Shown one piece after another: positions 53,490 through 63,319 of a stretch of DNA of 64,000 bases. Under the pieces are notes generated by a model. That model made no database searches. It was given only the letters and a program-made list of their open reading frames with translations, and was not told where the DNA came from. Position 1 is the stretch's first letter; each line of letters starts with the position of its first letter. The DNA comes from Spirochaetota bacterium (GTDB lineage: Bacteria; Spirochaetota; Spirochaetia; Treponematales; Treponemataceae), in NCBI GenBank assembly GCA_023443865.1, contig JAEZST010000022.1, positions 992,001 to 1,056,000 of the forward strand. The letters are read 5' to 3'. The translations under genes were made by a program, and so were the position numbers.

Positions 53490-54538
53490 GAAAGAACCGC
53501 CAGTACGTCTTCGTCGGACACGGTTTGGGCAAGGGTTGAATTCATTTCACGCTGGATAATGAACCGTACCGCCCCGCCCTTCTTCTTTTTATCGTTTTTC
53601 ATCGCGGCCAACAGCTCTCGGGACCTATCGCCGCCGGAAAGAGCGGGGTGGACGGGCGCGGTGCACCAGCCATAAGATTCCAGTACCGGAAGCACGTCGG
53701 TAAGGTATTCAGGATCGGTAATTCCCAGCCGCAAGCCCAGGTTCAGGGCCCTGCCGATACCCCAGGCCACGGCATCGCCATGGCTTACCCTCCCGAAACC
53801 GGCGACGCTTTCCAGTGCGTGACCGAAGGTATGCCCCAAATTAAGGAACATTCGCTCCCCGCTTTCTTTCAAGTCCCGTTCCACCACGCGGGCCTTGGCC
53901 TGCACGCAGCGTTTAACCACCTCGAGCATAAGGTCCGGATCGCGGCTAAGTATGTGCTCGCGGCGTTCCTGCATGATTTGGAAAAGTTTTGGCGCGTATA
54001 GGAGCGCGGTTTTCATCACCTCAGCGAGTCCTGAGCGGAATTCCGCTTCGCTGAGGCTCGCGAGATAGGAAACGGATACGCGGATCAGGGAAGCGGGGTA
54101 GAACGTGCCCACGCAATTTTTCGCGTTTCCGAAATCGATTCCCGTCTTACCGCCGATGGCGGCGTCAACCATTGAAAGAAGGGTAGTGGGCACCAACTCC
54201 AGCCGGGCCCCGCGCATGTAAAGGGAGGCGGCAAACGCGGTCATATCGGTGATTACCCCGCCCCCGAAACCGATAAAAAGACTGTCCCTGCCCAGGGAGG
54301 CGTCGAGCGCCGCGGTCAGGATTCTCTGTATCGAATCAAGGTTTTTATGGTCCTCGCCCGGCTCAAGCGACACCAGGGGAGCCTTAGGGTCAAAGCCCGC
54401 GCAACGGCGGAGCAAGGGCTCCGTATGCTTGTCGACTACGTATATCCCGCCCTCGGGCCCGAACGCCGTTACCGACGGTTCGGGAGAAAAGGCGACGGAT
54501 ACCTCGCCGGTTTGTAGGGTAAAGGTAAAAAGGTCCAT
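53486..54538 (-). CDS. aroB: 3-dehydroquinate synthase AroB
   Basis: 350 residues from ATG 54538, close to the family length of about 360; a longer version from 54598 overlaps the previous gene. NAD-binding GGGVITDMTAFAASLYMRGA, active-site KTGIDFGNAKN and zinc-ligand region LNLGHTFGHALE and SHGDAVAWGI are present. Second step of the shikimate pathway. T. pallidum lacks that pathway, so its presence supports a less reduced, free-living-like relative. Confidence 0.95.
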   Translation of the reverse strand: MDLFTFTLQTGEVSVAFSPEPSVTAFGPEGGIYVVDKHTEPLLRRCAGFDPKAPLVSLEPGEDHKNLDSIQRILTAALDASLGRDSLFIGFGGGVITDMTAFAASLYMRGARLELVPTTLLSMVDAAIGGKTGIDFGNAKNCVGTFYPASLIRVSVSYLASLSEAEFRSGLAEVMKTALLYAPKLFQIMQERREHILSRDPDLMLEVVKRCVQAKARVVERDLKESGERMFLNLGHTFGHALESVAGFGRVSHGDAVAWGIGRALNLGLRLGITDPEYLTDVLPVLESYGWCTAPVHPALSGGDRSRELLAAMKNDKKKKGGAVRFIIQREMNSTLAQTVSDEDVLAVLS

Positions 54539-54548
54539 GGCGGGTATT

Positions 54549-55184
54549 TTAGTAGGTATTCTCGTCCATGGCAAGGAAGTCGGCGCGAACCTTTTCAAGC
54601 CGCGCCAATTCGCGGCCTATGGTTCGCTCATAATTCAGGTCCCCGGTACCGATCCTTTCCCGTTCGTCTTCCCATTCCTGAAGATCGGTCAGGAAAAGAA
54701 ACTTGAATTCCCGGACATTCGCCTTTTCCGCCCATATTTTAGCCTCGTTCCAGTAGTAGAGGGCGGCGTTGTAACAGGTTTCGGCGGTTTTCAGGCTGTC
54801 CAGATTCTGCTCCTTCCAGGGCGCGTTATAGAAATAGGCAACCTTTTTGTCCCACTTGGCGCCAAGCCGGAGGTGCTGCTCGACGAGCTTTAGATTGAGG
54901 TGCATCATGAGGAGGTACCGGTATTTTTCCCAATCCTTCTCGTTGGCGATTTTGCCCAACGCGTACAGGGGATTGCAAAAATCCGCCTCAACGGCCCGCT
55001 CGAGCCAATAGATATTCTCCATCGTGTCGTCGGGATACTGGATATAATGGGTGTGGTACAGCCGGTAAAACTCTTCCTTGTACGTTATGGACCAAGCCTG
55101 CGCCGGTAAGGGCATGAGAACGAGGAAAAATGAAACGAGCAATGCCGCTTGAGCCGACCGAAGGGAAAGTCCGTTGGGTTTCAC
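54549..55184 (-). CDS. Exported helical protein, conserved in the tmk-aroB operon, function unknown
   Basis: 211 residues with a signal peptide (QAALLVSFFLVLMPLPAQAW) and a helical body with Tyr/Trp/Glu-rich TPR-like pairs (YWLERAVEADFCNPLYALGK; CYNAALYYWNEAKIWAEKAN). Ends in a coiled-coil segment (GRELARLEKVRADFL). I recognise no named family. It overlaps tmk by four bases. Confidence 0.7.
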   Translation of the reverse strand: MKPNGLSLRSAQAALLVSFFLVLMPLPAQAWSITYKEEFYRLYHTHYIQYPDDTMENIYWLERAVEADFCNPLYALGKIANEKDWEKYRYLLMMHLNLKLVEQHLRLGAKWDKKVAYFYNAPWKEQNLDSLKTAETCYNAALYYWNEAKIWAEKANVREFKFLFLTDLQEWEDERERIGTGDLNYERTIGRELARLEKVRADFLAMDENTY

Positions 55185-55810
55185 CTTAAAAATATCGACA
55201 GGTTTTGGAATTCATTCCAGATAATTTCCGATATTTCGTTAACGGGCAAGGCTGCGTCGACGGTGACGAGGCGCATGCGCGGCTCTTTTTCGGCGAATCG
55301 GGGGAGTATCTCGTGGTATTTATCCCTCACCCGTTTCTGGAATTCCCGTTTTTCGTATATCTCCAGCTTGCCGCCCCTGCGTTCAACGCGGTTCATGGCG
55401 GCTTCGCTGTCCAAATCGAAGAAGAACAGCAATTCGGGAAGGGGAAATCCCGCGTTTGCCTGGAAGGGCAGTTCCTGATCGCCTGCGGCGCCCTGGTACG
55501 CTATGCTGGAAAAAAAGTAACGATCCGTAACCGCGATCTCGCCCGAATCCAGATGCTCCCCAATACCGTTAACGCCCCACAAATGCTCCCCGCGATCCGC
55601 GGCGAAAAGACGGGTCATGGTGTCGGGCGTAAGGCGGATATCCCCCGATAGGGCCTTTCGGATAAGCCGCCCGATGTCTCCGTCGGTAGGTTCGCAGGTA
55701 AACCAGGCGGGAACGCCGCGTTCATCGCAACGCCTTCTCAGTTCCCGAATTTGAGTGGTGGTACCGGTGCCGTCGATACCCTCAAACACGCAAAAATTGC
55801 CTAAAATCAT
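55181..55810 (-). CDS. tmk: Thymidylate kinase (Walker A lysine replaced)
   Basis: 209 residues, normal length. The N-terminus NFCVFEGIDGTGTTTQ matches the TMK P-loop FEGIDGxGKTTQ except that the Walker A lysine is Thr. The DR motif is VTDRYFFSSIAYQG, and the lid region contains RRGGKLEIYEKREF. TMK makes dTDP from dTMP. The replacement was confirmed by reading the codons on the minus strand (GGC ACC GGT ACC ACC ACT). First gene of the operon to thiI. Confidence 0.9.
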   Translation of the reverse strand: MILGNFCVFEGIDGTGTTTQIRELRRRCDERGVPAWFTCEPTDGDIGRLIRKALSGDIRLTPDTMTRLFAADRGEHLWGVNGIGEHLDSGEIAVTDRYFFSSIAYQGAAGDQELPFQANAGFPLPELLFFFDLDSEAAMNRVERRGGKLEIYEKREFQKRVRDKYHEILPRFAEKEPRMRLVTVDAALPVNEISEIIWNEFQNLSIFLR

Positions 55811-55853
55811 GGATATGATAGTAACCGATTTTCTGCTATGATACTACACTGGC

Positions 55854-58800
55854 ATGAAACGTACCCGCTTCTTCGTGGCAATCGAAATCCTCCTCCTTTT
55901 ACTGGTCATTGCCGGTGCCTTCATGATCGTCAAGCCCGCGGGAAGAAGCCTGGATCGCCTCCTTTTGGCGTCTCGAGACCGGCTCCTGGAATCCGTTTAT
56001 AAGCAAACCGGCTTGGTCGTCAGGTACGGCTCAATGTCACCGTCCCTTTTTCGTTCCGTGCGCATCAGGGACCTGTCCGTGGCCGATTCAGGAGGCGCCT
56101 TCAACGCGACCTTCCCTGACGTGGAGATCGCGTATGGCCTTTCGGAATTGATCGCTGGAAAGGGGATCTCCGCCCTCAGGAAGATCAGCCTGCGCGGCGG
56201 CAACCTTATGATCGATCCCGCCGCGGATTCGTCGTCTTGGAACCGAATGAAGGGGCTTTTCACGTCTTCGGGCTCGTCCCCGGCCGGTTTGCCGCAACGC
56301 CTTTCAGTCGAGCTTTCCGGTTTGACCGTATCGTACCGAAACGCGGAATGGTCTTTGTCGGCGGTGATCGATCGGGGCACCGCCGCGTTCGAGAGCGACG
56401 GACTGCGTTTGGTTTTGGATTCCAAGGCCCAGTATTCGGATTTTCGCGGGAAACGGGGCGTTATTCCCGGCGCGGCGCGCGCCGCGGTACGATTGGACGC
56501 TCGGTTTGACCCTTCGCTCAGTTCCGGAACTTCCATGGTCACGCTCAGAAACCTCGAAGGGGATAGCTTCTCCGTTGACTCGCTGCGTTTTCTCGCCACC
56601 GTACGGGACGGCGTCGTCAGGCTCGATTCTACCCAAGACCTCCAGCCCGTGGACTTCAGCGTAACCTTCGACCCGAAAGCGTCCTCCTTTTCCGGCAATT
56701 TTGCCTGCGATGGCCTGCTGCCGCTACGTTGGTTCCGTTTGGAAACCTCCAACCGTCTTCTGGGAAATTTACGGGACTTACAAACTACCGGAACGGGTTC
56801 ATTCGTCTACAGGGACGGCATATTCGATTGGAATGTGGATCTTGACGCTGGGATACCCTCCGGGGTCTGGGGCGGCGGAAACCTTACGCTCGACTGCGGC
56901 GGGAAAAACGACGTAATAACGGTCAATTCCGTTTCGTTTGACGGGGCGCGCGGACGTTTTTCGGGGAACGTATTGGTAAACGTTTCCGATCTTTCGGTAG
57001 ACGGTATGTTTACCCTGAATTCCGTTCGGGTTTGGCGGGGAACCCCGATCAGCGGCGATTTTTATTTTCAGCCGGAAACCCGCGGCACCCGTTGCATCAT
57101 TCCCGACCTTGCCCTTGGCGAGGCCCGGTTCACGGGCACCGAGCTGAAAGCCGTTCGCAACGCGGATTCATTGGATATCTCGCTTAGCGGCTTCGATTCG
57201 GACGGGCAGTTTTCCGTGGACGGAACCTTAACGACCAAAAACCGCTGGTATCTCCAGCTCTATGGCGCCTTCGATACTATCAGCGTCTCTAACACGGTAC
57301 GATGCGTTTTTGGAATCGTCTCCCCAGCCCAGGCCAGTCCCGCCGTTACGGACAATCTGGAGCCTTTCAAGGCCACCACCGAGGCGTACTTTTCTACCGA
57401 TTTTAAGAATTTGTCCTTCAATTTTACGCGCATGGTTCTCGCGTCTACCGAGAAAGACGGGTTATTCATGCTGCTGTCGATTAAGGGTACCGAATCCAGC
57501 GTTTCGTTGACGGATATATCCGTGGCTTCTTCCGGTTACGCCGTGGCGGGGAACATCGGCGCTGAATTCGGGAAAGGCGAGATTCTTTTCAGCTCGGATT
57601 TTCAGGTCAATTCCTTACCGTACCGCTTTAACGGTATGCTCTCGGGCCGGAATCTCTCGTTTTACGGCGATTACGGCTTCGCGTTATCGCTGCTCTTTGA
57701 CAAATCCGGCGGCATAACCGGCGGGCTCAGTTTCGCGGGGCTTCCCCTCCCGCTCGGGAACGCGTTGTTCTCCCTATCCCTCGAGGCGGGGATACAGGTA
57801 TCCTCCGCGTCTGACTGGCGAATAAGCTTGGACCGTTCCCATCTCGAAGAATTGAACGGACTGGCGCCCCTCGACACGGTGGCGGATTTCACCGGATCGA
57901 TGGATTCGAACGGCCTATTCCTCGATTCGTGCGTGTTTTCCGATCGCGCGTCCAAGCTGAGCGGTTACCTGGGAGTAAATCGTCTCCCCGTCGGGACCGA
58001 TTCGACCCGGTACGAAGCCGAGGCCGTGTTTACCGCCGATTCGGGCAATGAATCGCTTCAAATCAATTCTTCCCTCATTCCCGGCGACGATCTTTTCATG
58101 GACATTTCCGGCTCCTTCAAAAACCTTCCGTTATCGCGTTTCTTACGGGGACAGGCTTCTGAAAATTCGGCGACCGGCTCCTTCACGCTTTCGGGTACCC
58201 CAAAAAACCCGTTCGCGAATCTCTCGCTCGATTCCGTTTCCTACCGGCTTTCCGGCTTCGACCTAAACGCTCGGGCGCGCGTCAGCCTCGACGATCGCGT
58301 GTGCGCCGTATCGGACGCGTCTCTTTCCTGGAACGGGAATACCCTGAGCGCGCTCTCGGGCACCGTGAACCTGACCGACCTGTCGTCTGCGTTCAAGGCT
58401 GACTATCAGACCGTCCTCGGCAACTCCTCGCTCAATGCCCGCGCGGACCTGGCCTTCACGACCGATTCCGCGGCGGGAACCGGCCTTGTCGAACGCGCGA
58501 AGCGCATGTTCGACACCTTTGAGGTTCAGGCGAACATCAGTAATTTCGCGTGGAAGGATATACGAAAGGATGCCGCCTTAACGCTCGTCCTCTCCCGTCA
58601 GCCCGGCATTTCCGAGATTAGCGCCGGCCCCGTCTCGGGCTTTGTCGCGGATACCGGCGAATTCTCCCTCACGTCACCCGAATCTACCCCTATCGCGTTT
58701 TACGCCTCCGGCAGGCTCGATCCGGAAGACATGCTCATCAGAATCGACGACGTGAACATCGATGCCGCTTCCGTTTGGAGGCTCACGGGCCAGGAAACCG

Positions 58801-60200
58801 TTTCGGTCACCGGGGGGCGGCTTACGGGAAACCTTGAGGTTTCCGGCCTTCTTAACGATCCCGACTTCGGCGGTATCCTTACCGGTACCGGGGTGATCGT
58901 GAAGGCGCCTCTCTATTTGCCCCAAGACCTGACCCCCTTTGACGTAACCCTTGTCGCCGATAAAAAGGAAGTGACCCTGGAACCGGTACGCCTCGTCTCG
59001 GGCAAGGGCTTCATTGACGTATCCGCATCGTTTTTCTTTGAACGGTGGCTGCCCACCTCTTTTTCGGTGAAAACCTCGGTTCCGCGAGAGAATACCGTGA
59101 AAGTGAACGCGAAAACCGGCATGTTTTCGGTGGCGGGCAATGCGGGGTGGGACCTTTCCATCGACCTCAACGGCGGACAACTCGCGGTAGAAGGCGACGC
59201 ATACTACGAAAAGGGCTCGTTTGCCGTCGGTACCGCGGACTCGGGAAAGGGCGCGACTACAGAAACCAATCGGTTTATCGACAATTTCTTTTTGGATTTA
59301 GCCATTGAAATCGGTAAGAAGGTTGAGTTTATTTGGCCTCTTGAGGAATTTCCGATTATTAGCGGCTTGCTCCAAGCTGACGCCCCGCTGCGCTTAACCG
59401 TCGATACCGCTAACAGGCAGTTTTCCCTGAAGGGAACCACGAATATAAAGGGCGGGGAGATTTTCTACGTAAAGAGAAGCTTTTATTTGCGTCAGGGCCG
59501 CATTGAATTCAACGAAAACGAGTCTATTTTCGATCCGGTAATAACCGCCCGCGCCGAAATCCGCGAGCGGGATTCCGAGGGGGAGCCGGTCCGTATCGTG
59601 CTTTCCGCCGAGAACCAGCCGCTCTCCCGGTTTTCCCCGGTCTTGTCTTCCGATCCCGCAAAGCCGGAATTGGAGCTTTTAGCCCTTCTCGGGCAGGCGG
59701 TTACCGCCGACGCGAGCCGCGAAAGCCTGATTCGAGACGCGGTTATCTCCTCGTCGGACATTTTTACCCAGTTAAGCCTGTTCCGCCAGGCGGAAAACGG
59801 CATTCGCGATATTCTGGGATTGGATCTGTTCTCCATACGCACGCTAATATTGCAGAACGCGATTTTTGGCCCCGCCATGAGAACCAACGCCGATACGCCC
59901 ATGACCATCGGTAACTATTTCGACAATACCACTGTTTATATGGGAAAATATCTTGGATCGGCCATGTATGCCGACGCTTTGCTGCATTTCAGTTATTATG
60001 ACCCGAAATCGGATCAAAACACGGGAACCGAGCAAAGCCTGTTCGAAAACATGTTGGTACAGCCCGAATTCGGCTTAGAGGTAACCACGCCCTTTTTCCT
60101 GCTGCGATGGGGAATCACCCCGGGCTTTACGCCGGAAAACCTGCGGACCCTTTTCGTTCCCGATAATTCGGTTACCCTGTCCTGGAAGTTTTCATACTGA
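55854..60200 (+). CDS. tamB: TamB/DUF490 family translocation and assembly protein
   Basis: 1448 residues with an N-terminal membrane helix (about 7-25), a very long strand-rich middle forming the lipid-carrying beta-groove (repeats such as GGNLTLDCGGKNDVITVNS), and a C-terminal DUF490 domain from about residue 1130 (IEIGKKVEFIWPLEEFPIIS; LELLALLGQAVT). In T. pallidum this gene (TP0325 from memory) sits next to bamA. It spans the periplasm to help insert barrel proteins or move lipids. No Shine-Dalgarno at the ATG; a TATGAT lies 11 bases upstream. Confidence 0.92.
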   Translation: MKRTRFFVAIEILLLLLVIAGAFMIVKPAGRSLDRLLLASRDRLLESVYKQTGLVVRYGSMSPSLFRSVRIRDLSVADSGGAFNATFPDVEIAYGLSELIAGKGISALRKISLRGGNLMIDPAADSSSWNRMKGLFTSSGSSPAGLPQRLSVELSGLTVSYRNAEWSLSAVIDRGTAAFESDGLRLVLDSKAQYSDFRGKRGVIPGAARAAVRLDARFDPSLSSGTSMVTLRNLEGDSFSVDSLRFLATVRDGVVRLDSTQDLQPVDFSVTFDPKASSFSGNFACDGLLPLRWFRLETSNRLLGNLRDLQTTGTGSFVYRDGIFDWNVDLDAGIPSGVWGGGNLTLDCGGKNDVITVNSVSFDGARGRFSGNVLVNVSDLSVDGMFTLNSVRVWRGTPISGDFYFQPETRGTRCIIPDLALGEARFTGTELKAVRNADSLDISLSGFDSDGQFSVDGTLTTKNRWYLQLYGAFDTISVSNTVRCVFGIVSPAQASPAVTDNLEPFKATTEAYFSTDFKNLSFNFTRMVLASTEKDGLFMLLSIKGTESSVSLTDISVASSGYAVAGNIGAEFGKGEILFSSDFQVNSLPYRFNGMLSGRNLSFYGDYGFALSLLFDKSGGITGGLSFAGLPLPLGNALFSLSLEAGIQVSSASDWRISLDRSHLEELNGLAPLDTVADFTGSMDSNGLFLDSCVFSDRASKLSGYLGVNRLPVGTDSTRYEAEAVFTADSGNESLQINSSLIPGDDLFMDISGSFKNLPLSRFLRGQASENSATGSFTLSGTPKNPFANLSLDSVSYRLSGFDLNARARVSLDDRVCAVSDASLSWNGNTLSALSGTVNLTDLSSAFKADYQTVLGNSSLNARADLAFTTDSAAGTGLVERAKRMFDTFEVQANISNFAWKDIRKDAALTLVLSRQPGISEISAGPVSGFVADTGEFSLTSPESTPIAFYASGRLDPEDMLIRIDDVNIDAASVWRLTGQETVSVTGGRLTGNLEVSGLLNDPDFGGILTGTGVIVKAPLYLPQDLTPFDVTLVADKKEVTLEPVRLVSGKGFIDVSASFFFERWLPTSFSVKTSVPRENTVKVNAKTGMFSVAGNAGWDLSIDLNGGQLAVEGDAYYEKGSFAVGTADSGKGATTETNRFIDNFFLDLAIEIGKKVEFIWPLEEFPIISGLLQADAPLRLTVDTANRQFSLKGTTNIKGGEIFYVKRSFYLRQGRIEFNENESIFDPVITARAEIRERDSEGEPVRIVLSAENQPLSRFSPVLSSDPAKPELELLALLGQAVTADASRESLIRDAVISSSDIFTQLSLFRQAENGIRDILGLDLFSIRTLILQNAIFGPAMRTNADTPMTIGNYFDNTTVYMGKYLGSAMYADALLHFSYYDPKSDQNTGTEQSLFENMLVQPEFGLEVTTPFFLLRWGITPGFTPENLRTLFVPDNSVTLSWKFSY

Positions 60201-60283
60201 CGGGAATTATGATATAGTAATGTCTTTATGGTATTATTTACTGAGCCTTTCCCGGGAAAGGCGTAGTCAAGGAGCTTTCCGTA

Positions 60284-62764
60284 ATGCGCACTCGATTAAT
60301 CGCTCTCATTTTGATTCTTACCGCCGTTTTTGGTCTCGGCGCGCAAACCTCGTCTGACTGGTACCAGAACAAGCCCATTCGGGCGGTTACCTTCAGCGGT
60401 TTGAAAAACGTATCTGAAGCCGAGCTTTCAGGTATTTTTTCTTCCTACAACGGCAAGAATTTCAATGATGATATATATTGGGAAATCTTGCAGAAGCTGT
60501 ATGCCCTGGAATACTTCGACGACATAACGCCGCTTGCCCTTCCGGGAGACAAGGACCGCAATACGGTTCTTTTGCAATTCACCGTGACGGAAAAGCCCGT
60601 CATCGGGAAAGTGGAGTTCGAGGGTCAGGATAAGCTCCGTAAAGGCGATCTTTTAACGAAGGTTACCCTTAAGGAAGGCGATATCTACAATGAGCTCAAG
60701 AGCCGGTCCGACGAGCGGGCGATTCGCGATTACTATCTCGAAAAAGGGTACGCGAACGCCCGTGTATCGTCATCGGTCCGTTCGGAGAAGGACGGCAGCC
60801 TGACCTTGCTCTTTTCCGTCGTCGAGGGAAAGCAAACGGTCATATCCTCCATTGCCTTCGAGGGCAACCAGGTTGTGGCGACTCGCACGCTGAAGGGCAT
60901 ACTTTCCCTTAAGGAAGCCAAGCTGCTTTCTTCCGGAACGTTCCGCGAGATTATGCTCGAAGCCGACAAGGTGACCCTAAAAAACTATTATACCGAGCGC
61001 GGCTATATCGACGCGGCGGTCACGGAAGTTCGCCGGACGGTTGACGCCGAGACGAACCCCGAAAAGAATTTGGTATCCCTCACGTTCGTGATCAGCGAAG
61101 GCGACCAATATATTTACGGAGGTACCGAGCTCGAGGGCAATACCATTTTCGATACCGCGACGCTCCTGTCCAACATTCGCCTCAACGAGGGCGACGTCAT
61201 GAACCAGGGCCGCTATGACGCCGGGTATCAGGCCATAGCCGACGTGTATTTCGAGAACGGCTATACCTCCAATTACATAACCCGTCGGGAAATACGCGAC
61301 GCGGAAAAACACCGCGTGTCCTACGTGATCACCGTGGTGGAAAGCGAACGCAGCCACGTGGAAAACATAATCATCAAGGGTAACACGAAGACCAAGGACA
61401 AGGTCATACTTCGGGAGTTCAGTCTCGAGCCCGGCGATATATTCTCGAAGGGAAAGCTTATAAACAGCGTCAGGAACCTTTACAACCTCCGCTATTTCTC
61501 CGTCGTGGCCCCGGACCTCGCGCAGGGTTCCGAGGAAAACCTTGTCGACGTGATAATCAACCTGGAAGAGCAATCCACCGCCTCGGTACAGTTCGGCGTG
61601 ACGTTCTCCGGCGTTACCGACGCGGATTCGTTCCCCCTTTCGGTATTCGTGCAATGGGAGGATAAAAACCTGTTCGGAAACGGACAAACGCTTTCTTCCA
61701 ACGTGACGGCCTCGCCGGACACGCAGGAGCTCTCCCTCGGCTTCGCCCAGAACTGGTTCCTCGGCACGCCCCTGACCGTGAGCTTCAACCTGTCGCTCTC
61801 CCATCAGCAGCTCTTCGCCTATCAGGACAGCCTTTTCCCCATATTCTCGGATAGCGACTACGAGGACATCGGTATGGTGCCCGACCCGTTTACCTCGGTG
61901 GCCGAATATAAGGCGGCGACCTCAATAGACGATTCCTTCCGCATGAAGTATGACCGGTGGAAGTACGGCGCGGGCACCTCTACCGGCTATCGGTGGAATC
62001 CGAACTTCGCCATGGTCACCCTTCGCGGAGGGCTCAACTTCTCCGTGGTTCAGAATTTCTACGACGATAAGCTCTATCGACCGGCGGATAAAAGCATTCG
62101 CGATCAGCACGGCGGGTGGGGCTGGAGCAATTCCGTCTGGACTCGGCTGTCCCTTGACGATCGCGACCTTAATTACGATCCCTCCAAGGGGTGGTTCGCC
62201 AGCGAGCAAGTCACGTTTTATGGCATCCTTCCCGGCATAGAAACCGATTACTACATGCGCTCTGACCTGAAGGGCGAGGCGTACTTCACCTTGCTCGATT
62301 ATCCCGTCACTAACGTATGGAACCTGAAACTGGTATTGGCCGGCTATACGGGGGTTTCTTTCCTCAGGAGCGTGGACGGAAACGAGATCGGCGATACCAA
62401 CAAGCTCTACGTCGACGGCATGTTTACCGGTCGCGGCTGGAGCGGCCTGTATTCCACGGTACGGGGCGATCTTGAGGTCAATCACTGGCTTGAATTGCGG
62501 GTTCCCCTCGCGCCCGGCGTCATCGCGGCCGATCTGTATCTCGACGCGGTGGCGATAAAGGACCGCCTTGAGGATATAGGCTCGCTCACGCTGGACGATT
62601 ATTATTTCAGTTACGGGCCGAGTTTGCGGTTCTCGATCCCGCAATTCCCCTTGCGCCTGATGTTCGCCAATACCTTCAGGATTCAGGACGGGAAATTCGA
62701 ATGGGGCAACGGCACCGGACCCGACTGGAAATTCGTCCTTTCCTTCAATATCGCGAATCTGTAA
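60284..62764 (+). CDS. bamA: Outer-membrane protein assembly factor BamA
   Basis: 826 residues: signal peptide (LIALILILTAVFGLGAQ), five POTRA repeats (about 27-440; IRAVTFSGLKNVSEAELSGI; IGKVEFEGQDKLRKGDLLTK; ENIIIKGNTKTKDKVILREF) and a C-terminal barrel of Omp85 type with the RGW version of the conserved VRGF/Y loop (MFTGRGWSGLY). It folds and inserts beta-barrel proteins into the outer membrane. RBS CAAGGAGC. The last residue is Leu rather than Phe/Trp. Confidence 0.96.
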   Translation: MRTRLIALILILTAVFGLGAQTSSDWYQNKPIRAVTFSGLKNVSEAELSGIFSSYNGKNFNDDIYWEILQKLYALEYFDDITPLALPGDKDRNTVLLQFTVTEKPVIGKVEFEGQDKLRKGDLLTKVTLKEGDIYNELKSRSDERAIRDYYLEKGYANARVSSSVRSEKDGSLTLLFSVVEGKQTVISSIAFEGNQVVATRTLKGILSLKEAKLLSSGTFREIMLEADKVTLKNYYTERGYIDAAVTEVRRTVDAETNPEKNLVSLTFVISEGDQYIYGGTELEGNTIFDTATLLSNIRLNEGDVMNQGRYDAGYQAIADVYFENGYTSNYITRREIRDAEKHRVSYVITVVESERSHVENIIIKGNTKTKDKVILREFSLEPGDIFSKGKLINSVRNLYNLRYFSVVAPDLAQGSEENLVDVIINLEEQSTASVQFGVTFSGVTDADSFPLSVFVQWEDKNLFGNGQTLSSNVTASPDTQELSLGFAQNWFLGTPLTVSFNLSLSHQQLFAYQDSLFPIFSDSDYEDIGMVPDPFTSVAEYKAATSIDDSFRMKYDRWKYGAGTSTGYRWNPNFAMVTLRGGLNFSVVQNFYDDKLYRPADKSIRDQHGGWGWSNSVWTRLSLDDRDLNYDPSKGWFASEQVTFYGILPGIETDYYMRSDLKGEAYFTLLDYPVTNVWNLKLVLAGYTGVSFLRSVDGNEIGDTNKLYVDGMFTGRGWSGLYSTVRGDLEVNHWLELRVPLAPGVIAADLYLDAVAIKDRLEDIGSLTLDDYYFSYGPSLRFSIPQFPLRLMFANTFRIQDGKFEWGNGTGPDWKFVLSFNIANL

Positions 62765-62782
62765 GTCCCAAGGAGTATTGAA

Positions 62783-63304
62783 ATGAAAAAGGCATTGCTT
62801 ATAGCCGTATCCCTCGCCCTCTTCGTCGGGGGCCTCGGCGCCCAGCAAATCACGAAATTCGCGGTAGTGGATACGGCCCGCATCTACGCCGCCTTTTACC
62901 GGGATTCCCGCAACGTACGCGATTACGAGGCCAAGAAAACCCAATACCAGGGCGAGATAAAGAGAATGTCCGAAGAGATCAAGAAACTCCGCCAGGACAA
63001 GGTCGACGCCGATACCCTGGGCGATCAGACGAAGGCCGCCCGGCTTGAGTCGGAAATCAATACGAAGACGAGCTTTCTCGTGGAGTATTCCCGGGTAAAA
63101 AACGCGGAATTGGACACGTTGAAGAAGAAACTCATTACCGACGACGATTTTTACTCAGGCCTGTACGAGCAAATTCGAAAAATCGCCGAATCGGACGGGT
63201 ATAGCATGGTATTGAGCCTTCAAGAGGACAATTCCATTATTTGGTATAGTCCGACGGTAGATCTCACCGAAAAGGTCCTGCGGGCCATGACCAACCTGCA
63301 ATAG
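62783..63304 (+). CDS. skp: OmpH/Skp-type periplasmic chaperone
   Basis: 173 residues with a signal peptide (KALLIAVSLALFVGGLGAQ), a beta strand (ITKFAVVDTARIYAAFYRDS) and long coiled-coil arms (KRMSEEIKKLRQDKVDADTL; ESEINTKTSFLVEYSRVKNA), the jellyfish layout of Skp. It shields unfolded outer-membrane proteins on the way to BamA. Directly after bamA, 18 bases apart. Confidence 0.93.
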   Translation: MKKALLIAVSLALFVGGLGAQQITKFAVVDTARIYAAFYRDSRNVRDYEAKKTQYQGEIKRMSEEIKKLRQDKVDADTLGDQTKAARLESEINTKTSFLVEYSRVKNAELDTLKKKLITDDDFYSGLYEQIRKIAESDGYSMVLSLQEDNSIIWYSPTVDLTEKVLRAMTNLQ

Positions 63305-63319
63305 CCATAGTTCGTGTCC

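Noticed and set aside
61922..62944. 340-residue open frame antisense to the bamA end
   Set aside because: Antisense shadow crossing the bamA-skp border, no RBS or family match.
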